From contig JAATFX010000032.1 of NCBI GenBank assembly GCA_015654925.1, positions 21,373 through 85,372 of the forward strand: a DNA stretch of 64,000 nt, written 5' to 3'. The translations under genes were made by a program, and so were the position numbers. The notes beneath the pieces are model-generated. The model was not told the DNA's origin and did no database searches. It was given only the letters and a program-made list of their open reading frames with translations. Position 1 is the stretch's first letter, and the number at the start of each line of letters is the position of its first letter. Shown piece by piece: positions 57,169 through 64,000 of the stretch. This DNA comes from Enterobacterales bacterium. Its GTDB lineage: Bacteria > Pseudomonadota > Gammaproteobacteria > Enterobacterales > Enterobacteriaceae.

Positions 57169-58443
57169 TCACAAACTCAAGGCTTTCCGCACCTGCGGAC
57201 TTTCAAAGGCCGGCGCAAGCGCCCTGATATCTTTCGCGGCCATTCCCAGCTCAGCCGCGAGAGGACGCCATCTTTCGTAGATGATCTCCGCCATTACCCT
57301 AAGTGCCTCGCGGGCCTCGATGGGGTCGATATTGAAAAGTGGCGCCGCGTCCAAAACAGCCAAGATATCGAGTTCATTTCCATGGATCTCGCTGATCGCT
57401 GTCTTGAGGGTGCCGCCTGCGGAGGGGTCGGGGTTAATATCATAGGCGGGAGAGAGAGCCCAGCGATCGGCGGTCCGGATAAAGCCGTGGTTGCGCAGAT
57501 GGTCATCTGTATTCTGGATCAACACAGAATAGGCCATCCGCGTCCAGAGCTCGTTCATATCATCACCGGCTCCATTGCTCATCATCTGTTCCGCGATCGA
57601 GACGTAGTTTGATGGCTCGGTACCAGGCAGCCCCATAAAAGTCTGTGCCGTGATGAGGTGGATCCGACGTGGATTCCCAGCATCTTCGTAAGACCGATCA
57701 AAACGCTTGATCAGGGCAACCGGAAATTGCCCGGATACGACGAATGTCTGCGCTTCAGCAACCGTCATTCCTATTTCTCCTGCAAGACGGAGCGTGAGCA
57801 CCTCGGCGCGCGCCATATCGTATTCATCATCCATCTTCGGTAGCTTCGCTATCCAGATTGCCTGGTACTCATCGCGCACATTCACTTTTGGCCGCGCGCC
57901 GCCTAGCGAGCCTGCAGCATCAAGCAATATCTGTCCGGCAAGGAGCTTTGCCCGGTTTTCACGATAATAAGCCGGATCTGCTTCGAAGGCGCGGGCCTCT
58001 TGAACCATCGATTCGAGTTCTATGAGGCGCGGTATGGAAAAGGCATTTTCGCCTGTGCGGGGTTGAGCCAGAGGTAGCGCACCAGGCGCGTCGCTCTCGT
58101 AAAAGCGAAGTGCGCCCGAGCGCAGGAAGTCATCGACCCCAGTTAGATACTCGAAATCATTCATGGTGCGACCGCCATTAGCCGCACGCATGATGGCTCG
58201 TCCCCATGAGTCAGGCGTGCTGTCGGCGACTGGCATCACCAGAGGGGATGAATTTCCCTGCAGGCTGGCCGACGCGACTATCTGGCTACGCGGCATGGCG
58301 GGAGAGAGATCGAAGCCTTTCGGATTATCAATCCAGCCCTGCGCATAGGTGAAAACGGAGTTCTGACGCATTCCGTCGACATTGAAATCCAACTGCCCGA
58401 CGAGCTCTTCGTCATCCATCCAAACGTAAAGTCGTTGCTTCAT
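57169..58443 (-). CDS. hipA: HipA-family serine/threonine kinase toxin
   Basis: A 424-residue protein of the HipA kinase family; E. coli HipA phosphorylates glutamyl-tRNA synthetase and triggers persistence. The N-terminal subdomain begins MKQRLYVWMDDEELVGQL. The ATP-binding part includes GGARPKVNV and the Lys in IWIAKLP. The catalytic loop is NTDDHLRNHGF (Asp and Asn) and the metal-binding part LSPAYDINP. All key kinase residues are present. Its start is 13 bases after the end of the HTH gene, the HipB-HipA order. It converges on the LysR gene. Confidence 0.92.
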   Translation of the reverse strand: MKQRLYVWMDDEELVGQLDFNVDGMRQNSVFTYAQGWIDNPKGFDLSPAMPRSQIVASASLQGNSSPLVMPVADSTPDSWGRAIMRAANGGRTMNDFEYLTGVDDFLRSGALRFYESDAPGALPLAQPRTGENAFSIPRLIELESMVQEARAFEADPAYYRENRAKLLAGQILLDAAGSLGGARPKVNVRDEYQAIWIAKLPKMDDEYDMARAEVLTLRLAGEIGMTVAEAQTFVVSGQFPVALIKRFDRSYEDAGNPRRIHLITAQTFMGLPGTEPSNYVSIAEQMMSNGAGDDMNELWTRMAYSVLIQNTDDHLRNHGFIRTADRWALSPAYDINPDPSAGGTLKTAISEIHGNELDILAVLDAAPLFNIDPIEAREALRVMAEIIYERWRPLAAELGMAAKDIRALAPAFESPQVRKALSL

Positions 58444-58456
58444 ATCACTTCTCTGA

Positions 58457-59020
58457 TCATGAGCCCGAAGAGTCTCGCGTAGCTTTTAAACGAGAGAGCA
58501 GCGATGATGTACGGCCTGATGGACTCACCACCAACGTCCTCTGATCGCCCTTGGCGCTCGCTTCTACACTAGACTGTGTCGATTTGTTAGTGACCGCTGT
58601 TCCAACTGCTGGTTTCCCCGCCTTGACCCTGTGGCCCTTTGTAGCCCGGCTCTCGGCACTCGCCTTATAGCCTTTAAGGAGCGGTTTTGCGCCTTTCATG
58701 ACATTTTCGCGCAACATGGACAGGCCGATGTCGTCATTGCGCATGTCGATCAGATTGCTCAGGAGTTCGAGCTTACCAAGAATGGTGAGCACCATCGCAA
58801 GCGTGTTGAGTGAGATACCTGCGCCATCGCCGCTCTCAAGCCTATGTAAAGTGGAACGCGCGATCCCCGCGGATTTCGCAAACTTCTCCGCGGAGATCCC
58901 CCGCACACGACGCGCGAATTCGATATCCTTGCCAAGCTTGGCAAGGGCTGCTTCGGTCGAGGGTCGCACAGTCGAACCCTTTGTCCTGCGAAGCTTGCTC
59001 ACATAAGTCCCTTCGGGCAT
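58457..59020 (-). CDS. hipB: HipB-like HTH antitoxin with basic C-terminal tail
   Basis: About 187 residues from ATG 59020, supported by GAGGT just before it; the open frame extends to 59122. The Cro/C1-type HTH is at about residues 30-85 (RRVRGISAEKFAKSAGIARSTLHRLESGDG). The remaining 100 residues are rich in Lys, Ser and Thr and look disordered, while E. coli HipB is only 88 residues. It should bind HipA and the operon operator. The upstream region repeats TGTCTCA-like words (59039, 59116 and around 59140), possible operator half-sites. Confidence 0.8.
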   Translation of the reverse strand: MPEGTYVSKLRRTKGSTVRPSTEAALAKLGKDIEFARRVRGISAEKFAKSAGIARSTLHRLESGDGAGISLNTLAMVLTILGKLELLSNLIDMRNDDIGLSMLRENVMKGAKPLLKGYKASAESRATKGHRVKAGKPAVGTAVTNKSTQSSVEASAKGDQRTLVVSPSGRTSSLLSRLKATRDSSGS

Positions 59021-59141
59021 CGCTACCTCACTTAAACATGTCTCACCTATGATGCATATAATCATAACATCGGCGATGTAAACCGTCCAAGACATGGCGA
59101 CTCTGTTCGTAACTTGTCTCATCTGTGAGTCGGTGTCTGTC

Positions 59142-59300
59142 TTATCTCACCACCGAACTGGCAACGTCCTTAAGCGGAGCATCGTAGCGGAAGGTGACGT
59201 GACCTGTGACGGATACCATGACAGACATGCCGTTTCGGTCGGAAACCTTGTACGGCCTGGCTTTGGGCTTAAGATTACGTAATGCGGTGTCGGTAAGCAT
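59142..59300 (-). pseudogene. Tyrosine-recombinase (phage/island integrase) N-terminal remnant
   Basis: A 52-codon frame from ATG 59300, preceded by AGGAG, to TAA at 59142. The product MLTDTALRNLKPKARPYKVSDRNGMSV is the arm-binding N-terminus (DUF4102 type) of P4-like island integrases, ending at the FRYD strand and then diverging. The catalytic domain, about 350 residues, is absent. It lies 238 bases from the 3' end of guaA on the same strand, where guaA-targeting integrases sit. It marks the right end of a decayed island. Confidence 0.82.
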
Positions 59301-59537
59301 CGTGATTTAACTCCTGTTCAATGGCGGTTTTTACCGTCAGGGGCCAGGAAGTATGAAGATGCTCTGAAAGCAGCTACACGTCTAGCTTTGGGAGGGAATG
59401 TTTACCGTCAGCTCTACCGCCAGCCGGTGTTGCTGGCCAGCGATAGCTACCGATAGTCACTGTAACTTATTTAATTAAAAATCAAAACGTTATGGCTAAT
59501 TTTCGCTAGCTGGCGATAGCCCCGGAATAACCTCGGA
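59301..59537. other. Non-coding gap with expected attachment site next to guaA
   Basis: About 240 bases between the integrase remnant and the guaA stop. The sequence GCTAGCTGGCGATAGC at 59507 and TGGCCAGCGATAGC at 59432 repeats GCGATAGC, possible integrase arm sites. The guaA 3' end itself (around 59538-59560) would be the core site. I found no clear second copy of that core in the window. Confidence 0.4.
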
Positions 59538-61115
59538 TCACTCCCACTCAATCGTCGCCGGCGGTTTGCCCGAGATATCGTAAACCACCCTTGAAATGCC
59601 ATCTATTTCATTGATGATCCGATTGGATACCCGGCCGAGGAATTCATAAGGCAAATGCGCCCAATGGGCGGTCATAAAGTCAATGGTTTCCACCGCGCGC
59701 AGCGATACTACCCAATCGTACTTGCGTCCGTCGCCCATCACGCCCACCGAGCGTACCGGCAAGAAGACGGTAAACGCCTGGCTGACCTTGTTATACAGAT
59801 CGGCTTTGTGCAGCTCTTCGATAAAGATGGCGTCCGCGCGGCGCAGCAAATCGCAGTACTCTTTTTTCACCTCGCCCAGCACCCGCACGCCCAGGCCCGG
59901 CCCCGGGAAGGGGTGGCGATAGAGCATATCGTACGGCAGGCCCAATTCCAGGCCGATTTTGCGCACTTCGTCCTTGAACAGCTCTTTGAGCGGTTCCACC
60001 AGGCCCAGCTTCATCTCTTTGGGCAAGCCGCCGACATTATGATGGGACTTGATAACATGCGCTTTGCCGGTGGCGGAGGCGGCTGATTCGATCACGTCGG
60101 GATAAATGGTGCCCTGGGCCAGCCATTTCACCGCGGCCTGCTTGCTGGCTTCGCGATCGAACACTTCCACAAATACCCGGCCGATGATCTTGCGTTTGGC
60201 TTCGGGTTCGTCCACGCCGGCCAGGGCGCTGAGGAACAGCTCTTCGGCGGGAACATGGACAATATTCAGGCCGTACTTCTGCCCGAACATTTCCAATACC
60301 TGGCTGGCCTCGTTAAGGCGCAGCAGGCCGTTATCCACGAATACGCACGTCAGCCGCTTGCCGATGGCGCGATGCAGCAGCATGGCGGTCACCGAGGAAT
60401 CCACCCCGCCCGACAGGCCGAGGATCACATGATCGTCGCCAATCTGCTCGCGCAGGCGGGCAACGGCGTCTTCGATAATTTTATCCGGGGTCCATAACGA
60501 TTCGCACTGGCAAATATCCCGGACAAAGCGCTGCAAAATACGCTGCCCCTGATGGGTATGGGTCACTTCCGGATGGAACTGCACGCCGTAAAAGCGTTTT
60601 TCTTCGTTGGCCATAATGGCGAACCGGCAGGATTCGGTGCTGGCGACGGTGACAAAACCCTCGGGAATGCCGGTGACCTTATCGCCGTGGCTCATCCAGA
60701 CGTCCAGCAGCGGTTTGCCGTTAACGCTCAGCGAATCCTGGATATCGCGCACCAGCGCGCTGTCATGCAGCACTTCCACCTGGGCATAACCGAATTCACG
60801 CTCGGTGGAGCCTTCCACGTGGCCGCCGAGCTGCATGGCCATGGTCTGCATGCCGTAGCATACGCCCAATACCGGCACGCCTGCCTGGTACACATATTCC
60901 GGCGCGATGGGGCTATCGTGTTCGGTGGTGCTTTCCGGGCCGCCGGAAAGAATAATGCCGCTGGGAGCGAAGTCGCGGATTTGCGCTTCGCTCACATCCC
61001 AGGCCCAGAGTTCGCAATAGACGCCGAGCTCGCGGACACGGCGGGCAATCAGCTGCGTGTACTGCGAGCCGAAATCCAGAATCAGAATGCGATGTTTATG
61101 AATATTGTCAGTCAT
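59538..61115 (-). CDS. guaA: GMP synthase (glutamine-hydrolysing) GuaA
   Basis: A 525-residue enzyme that aminates XMP to GMP. The N-terminal class I glutamine amidotransferase has the nucleophile in GVCYGMQ and the His-Glu pair in QFHPEVTHT. The ATP-PPase domain has the PP-loop LSGGVDSSV. The C-terminal dimerisation domain ends ...[11 protein letters not shown], the classic end and usual island insertion point. It is downstream of guaB, with 121 bases and a terminator-like hairpin between. Confidence 0.98.
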   Translation of the reverse strand: MTDNIHKHRILILDFGSQYTQLIARRVRELGVYCELWAWDVSEAQIRDFAPSGIILSGGPESTTEHDSPIAPEYVYQAGVPVLGVCYGMQTMAMQLGGHVEGSTEREFGYAQVEVLHDSALVRDIQDSLSVNGKPLLDVWMSHGDKVTGIPEGFVTVASTESCRFAIMANEEKRFYGVQFHPEVTHTHQGQRILQRFVRDICQCESLWTPDKIIEDAVARLREQIGDDHVILGLSGGVDSSVTAMLLHRAIGKRLTCVFVDNGLLRLNEASQVLEMFGQKYGLNIVHVPAEELFLSALAGVDEPEAKRKIIGRVFVEVFDREASKQAAVKWLAQGTIYPDVIESAASATGKAHVIKSHHNVGGLPKEMKLGLVEPLKELFKDEVRKIGLELGLPYDMLYRHPFPGPGLGVRVLGEVKKEYCDLLRRADAIFIEELHKADLYNKVSQAFTVFLPVRSVGVMGDGRKYDWVVSLRAVETIDFMTAHWAHLPYEFLGRVSNRIINEIDGISRVVYDISGKPPATIEWE

Positions 61116-61143
61116 ATGGGGCGTATTCCAGAGCGGATATCAA

Positions 61144-61178
61144 AATAAAAAAACTACCCGACCGCGGTCGGGCATAGT
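61144..61178 (-). terminator. Hairpin with T-run between guaB and guaA
   Basis: On the minus strand CCCGACCG pairs with CGGTCGGG (61157-61172); outer bases ACTA/TAGT extend the stem. It is followed by TAGTTTTTTTATTTT (61146-61156 on the plus strand as A-run). This is the layout of an intrinsic terminator inside the guaBA operon. It would make guaA expression lower than guaB unless there is read-through or a second promoter. Confidence 0.7.
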
Positions 61179-61236
61179 TAAAGCGGGGACAGCCTGCAAC
61201 CGGCCATCCCGAGCTGCGCGAACCGGGCGACGGGGG

Positions 61237-62700
61237 CTAGCCCATACGGTAGTTCGGCGATTCTTTGGTGATGGCGACGTCGTGGACGTGGCTTTCCTGG
61301 ATGCCGGCCCCGCTGATGCGGACAAATTCAGCCTTGGTGCGCAATTCGTCGATAGTAGCACAGCCGGTCAGCCCCATACAGGAACGCAGGCCGCCCATTT
61401 GCTGATGGACGATTTCCTTCAGGCGGCCTTTATAGGCGACCCGGCCTTCGATCCCTTCCGGCACCAGTTTATCGGCAGCGTTGTCGGTCTGGAAATAACG
61501 GTCGGACGAGCCTTTGGACATGGCGCCCAGGGAGCCCATGCCGCGATAGGATTTAAACGAACGGCCCTGGTAGAGTTCGATCTCGCCGGGGGATTCCTCG
61601 GTGCCGGCCAACAGCGAACCGACCATGACGCAGGAGGCGCCGGCGGCGATGGCCTTGGCGATATCGCCGGAGAAACGGATGCCGCCGTCGGCGATAACCG
61701 GAATGCCGGTGCCTTCAAGCGCGTCAACCGCGTCGGAAATGGCGGTGATTTGCGGTACGCCCACGCCGGTCACGATGCGGGTGGTGCAAATGGAGCCGGG
61801 GCCGATGCCCACTTTAACCGCGCTCACGCCCGCTTCGACCAGCGCAACGGCGCCGGCGCCGGTGGCCACGTTGCCGCCGATGATTTGCAGGTCGGGATAT
61901 TTGGCGCGGGTTTCGCGGATGCGTTGCAGCACCCCTTCGGAATGGCCGTGGGAGGAGTCGATCAGCAGTACGTCCACCCCGGCGGCCACCAGCGCGTCGA
62001 TACGCTCTTCGTTGCCGGCGCCGGCGCCTACCGCGGCGCCGACCCGCAGACGGCCCTGCTCGTCTTTACAGGCGTTGGGTTTGCGTTCCGCTTTCTGGAA
62101 GTCCTTTACCGTGATCATGCCCAGCAGATGAAACTGCGCGTCGACCACCAGGGCTTTTTCCACGCGTTTTTCATGCATTTTTTGCAGCACGACTTCGCGG
62201 GCTTCGCCTTCTTTGACGGTGACCAGGCGCTCTTTCGGCGTCATCACCGCGGTCACCGGCTGGGACAGATCGGTGACAAAACGCACGTCGCGGCCGGTAA
62301 TGATGCCCACCAGCTCGTTGTCGTCGGTCACTACGGGATAGCCGGCGAACCCGTTGCGGGCGGTCAGCTCTTTTACCTGGGATAGCGTGGTGGCGGGCGT
62401 TACCGTTTTAGGGTCGGTAACCACGCCGCTTTCGTGTTTTTTTACCCGGCTGACTTCGTCGGCCTGGCGTTCGATGGGCATGTTTTTGTGGATAAAACCG
62501 ATACCGCCTTCCTGGGCCAGGGCAATGGCCAGGGGAGCTTCGGTCACCGTATCCATAGCGGCGGAAAGTAATGGAATATTAAGGCGGATTTTTTTTGTGA
62601 GTTGTGTTCCGAGTTCAGCCGTGTTGGGCAAAACCGTGGAGTGCGCAGGTAACAGGAGGAGATCGTCGAACGTCAGAGCTTCTTTAGCGATACGTAGCAT
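61237..62700 (-). CDS. guaB: IMP dehydrogenase GuaB
   Basis: A 487-residue NAD-dependent enzyme oxidising IMP to XMP, the rate-limiting step to GMP. The N-terminal part is [25 protein letters not shown]; two CBS domains are at about residues 95-205. The active-site loop is [17 protein letters not shown] with the catalytic Cys, and the flap contains [10 protein letters not shown]. It heads the guaBA operon and is divergent from xseA. Confidence 0.98.
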   Translation of the reverse strand: MLRIAKEALTFDDLLLLPAHSTVLPNTAELGTQLTKKIRLNIPLLSAAMDTVTEAPLAIALAQEGGIGFIHKNMPIERQADEVSRVKKHESGVVTDPKTVTPATTLSQVKELTARNGFAGYPVVTDDNELVGIITGRDVRFVTDLSQPVTAVMTPKERLVTVKEGEAREVVLQKMHEKRVEKALVVDAQFHLLGMITVKDFQKAERKPNACKDEQGRLRVGAAVGAGAGNEERIDALVAAGVDVLLIDSSHGHSEGVLQRIRETRAKYPDLQIIGGNVATGAGAVALVEAGVSAVKVGIGPGSICTTRIVTGVGVPQITAISDAVDALEGTGIPVIADGGIRFSGDIAKAIAAGASCVMVGSLLAGTEESPGEIELYQGRSFKSYRGMGSLGAMSKGSSDRYFQTDNAADKLVPEGIEGRVAYKGRLKEIVHQQMGGLRSCMGLTGCATIDELRTKAEFVRISGAGIQESHVHDVAITKESPNYRMG

Positions 62701-62743
62701 AGCAATATCTCACCAGGATGAATGTATAAAATATTGCCGTGGC

Positions 62744-62769
62744 ATTATACAGAACGTAACCGGTTGCCT
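62744..62769 (-). promoter_or_regulatory. PurR operator and -10 element of guaB
   Basis: On the minus strand AGGCAACCGGTTACGT (62754-62769) fits all fixed positions of the PurR consensus ANGCAANCGNTTNCNT. A TATAAT -10 (ATTATA on the plus strand, 62744-62749) lies 4 bases from the operator edge, so bound PurR should block the promoter. In E. coli guaBA is known to be under PurR control. Confidence 0.8.
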
Positions 62770-62861
62770 CCAGCACTTTTTAAAAAAAATGCTTGATAAC
62801 CGCTACACGATAAGTAATATCAATCGATTAACCCTTATTTATGGAAGTTGATCTGGCTCAC

Positions 62862-64000
62862 ATGTCTGCTCCGCCCACCGCCCTGATTTTTACCGTCTCC
62901 CGTCTCAACCAGACGGTGCGTGAACTGCTGGAAGGCGAAATGGGCCAGGTGTGGCTTACCGGCGAAATCTCCAACTTCTCGCAGCCCGCCTCCGGCCACT
63001 GGTATTTCACCCTCAAAGACGATCGCGCCCAGGTGCGCTGCGCCATGTTTCGCAACAGCAACCGCCGGGCGACCTTTGCCCCGCGCAACGGCCAGCAAGT
63101 GCTGGTGCGCGCCGCGCTGACGCTGTATGAACCGCGCGGCGATTACCAACTGATTGCCGAAAGCATGCAGCCCGCCGGCGACGGGGTGTTGCAACAGCAG
63201 TTCGAGCAGTTGAAACAGACTTTATCCGCCGAGGGGCTGTTTGACCAAAGCCACAAGCAGCCGTTGCCGAGCCCGGCCCGCCGGGTGGGCGTGATTACCT
63301 CCGCCAGCGGCGCGGCGCTGCATGATATCCTGAATATTTTGCGCCGGCGCGATCCGTCGCTGCCGGTGGTGATTTATCCCACCGCGGTACAGGGACAGGA
63401 TGCGCCGCTGCAAATCGTCCGGGCTATCGAGTGCGCCAACCGCCGCCGCGAATGCGACGTGCTGATCGTCGGCCGGGGCGGCGGTTCGCTGGAAGATTTA
63501 TGGAGTTTTAACGACGAACGGGTCGCCCGGGCCATTTTCGCCAGCGCGCTGCCCATCGTCAGCGCCGTGGGTCATGAGACCGATGTCACCATCGCCGATT
63601 TCGTGGCCGATTTACGCGCCCCTACCCCGTCGGCCGCGGCGGAACTGGTAAGCCGCAACCAGCTGGAGCTGGTGCGCCAGATCCAGTCCCAGCAGCAGCG
63701 CCTGGAAATGGCGATGGATTATTACCTGGCGCAGCGGCTGCAAAACCTGACCCGGCTGCAACATCGCCTGCAACAGCAGCATCCCCACCTGCGCCTGGCG
63801 CGCCAGCAAACCGCGCTGATAAAACTGCGCCGCCGGCTGGACGACAGCCTGCAAGGGCAATTGCGCATGGCGCAGCGCCGCCATGAGCGCGTAACGCAGC
63901 GGTTAAACCAGCAGGCGCCGCTGCCGAAAATCGGCCGGGCGCAGCAGCAATTGCAAAGTTTGCGCTATCGGCTACAGCAAAGCATCGGCGGCCAGTTGAA
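62862..64000 (+). CDS. xseA: Exodeoxyribonuclease VII large subunit XseA, 5' part
   Basis: The frame is open to the window edge, giving about 380 of the usual 450 or so residues. XseA with XseB degrades single-stranded DNA in both directions. The N-terminal OB-fold domain ([26 protein letters not shown]) and the catalytic domain blocks [15 protein letters not shown] and [16 protein letters not shown] are present. A coiled-coil, glutamine-rich section follows (residues about 275 onward). I use ATG 62862 ([12 protein letters not shown]); an in-frame ATG lies at 62841. Divergent from guaB, as in E. coli. Confidence 0.95.
   Translation, partial: MSAPPTALIFTVSRLNQTVRELLEGEMGQVWLTGEISNFSQPASGHWYFTLKDDRAQVRCAMFRNSNRRATFAPRNGQQVLVRAALTLYEPRGDYQLIAESMQPAGDGVLQQQFEQLKQTLSAEGLFDQSHKQPLPSPARRVGVITSASGAALHDILNILRRRDPSLPVVIYPTAVQGQDAPLQIVRAIECANRRRECDVLIVGRGGGSLEDLWSFNDERVARAIFASALPIVSAVGHETDVTIADFVADLRAPTPSAAAELVSRNQLELVRQIQSQQQRLEMAMDYYLAQRLQNLTRLQHRLQQQHPHLRLARQQTALIKLRRRLDDSLQGQLRMAQRRHERVTQRLNQQAPLPKIGRAQQQLQSLRYRLQQSIGGQL

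Noticed and set aside
59530..59560. guaA 3' end as one half of an attL/attR pair
   Set aside because: No second copy of the guaA end was found in this window, so a border pair cannot be claimed from this sequence alone.
1..64000. CRISPR array, tRNA or rRNA genes, intact insertion sequences
   Set aside because: No regularly spaced repeats, no tRNA cloverleaf or rRNA stretches, and no transposase with inverted repeats were seen on either strand.

Overview
The window comes from a GC-rich gammaproteobacterium of the order Enterobacterales. The main evidence is gene order: yegD, mdtABCD-baeSR, yegP, yegQ/trhP, the small RNA CyaR, yegS and fbaB run in the order known from E. coli K-12. The right end carries guaA, guaB and xseA in the usual enteric arrangement. 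I cannot name the genus; the urease cluster, the large AT-rich toxin-like gene and the orphan LuxR regulator would suit a host- or plant-associated enteric.

Layout. 1-890: 3' part of yegD (Hsp70-like). 917-5965: complete urease operon ureDABCEFG, minus strand. 6471-12284: a 1,937-residue toxin-like protein with a mostly AT-rich gene and a C-terminal His/Cys pair resembling the autoprocessing cysteine peptidases of clan CD, followed by a DUF1272 gene and a 59-residue unknown. 12992-17243: an aldo/keto reductase with a LysR regulator, a methionine aminotransferase and a periplasmic amino-acid-binding protein. 17432-32776: the conserved mdtA-to-fbaB backbone. 33079-35668: an unknown protein, then thiM-thiD under a TPP riboswitch.

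36,000-59,300 is accessory. It is built from small modules of a regulator (LuxR, TetR, LysR, MocR, HxlR) beside one or two enzymes or transporters. It also holds broken genes: a TetR without its DNA-binding end, an enolase-superfamily scrap, an AbiEii-like nucleotidyltransferase lacking its N-terminus, and the first 52 codons of an integrase. The right part (about 53.8-59.0 kb) carries an SnoaL-like protein, an MFS exporter, a LysR regulator and a HipBA toxin-antitoxin pair, and reads like foreign DNA. The integrase scrap lies directly downstream of guaA, whose 3' end is a known integration site, so the right border of an old island is probably at about 59.3-59.5 kb.

How the genes work together: BaeSR is an envelope-stress two-component system that normally drives its own operon with the MdtABC efflux pump. 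ThiM and ThiD salvage thiamine precursors under TPP control. GuaB and GuaA make GMP from IMP behind a strong PurR operator match. Urease subunits are encoded with all their nickel-insertion chaperones, but no nickel transporter or urease regulator is visible in the window.
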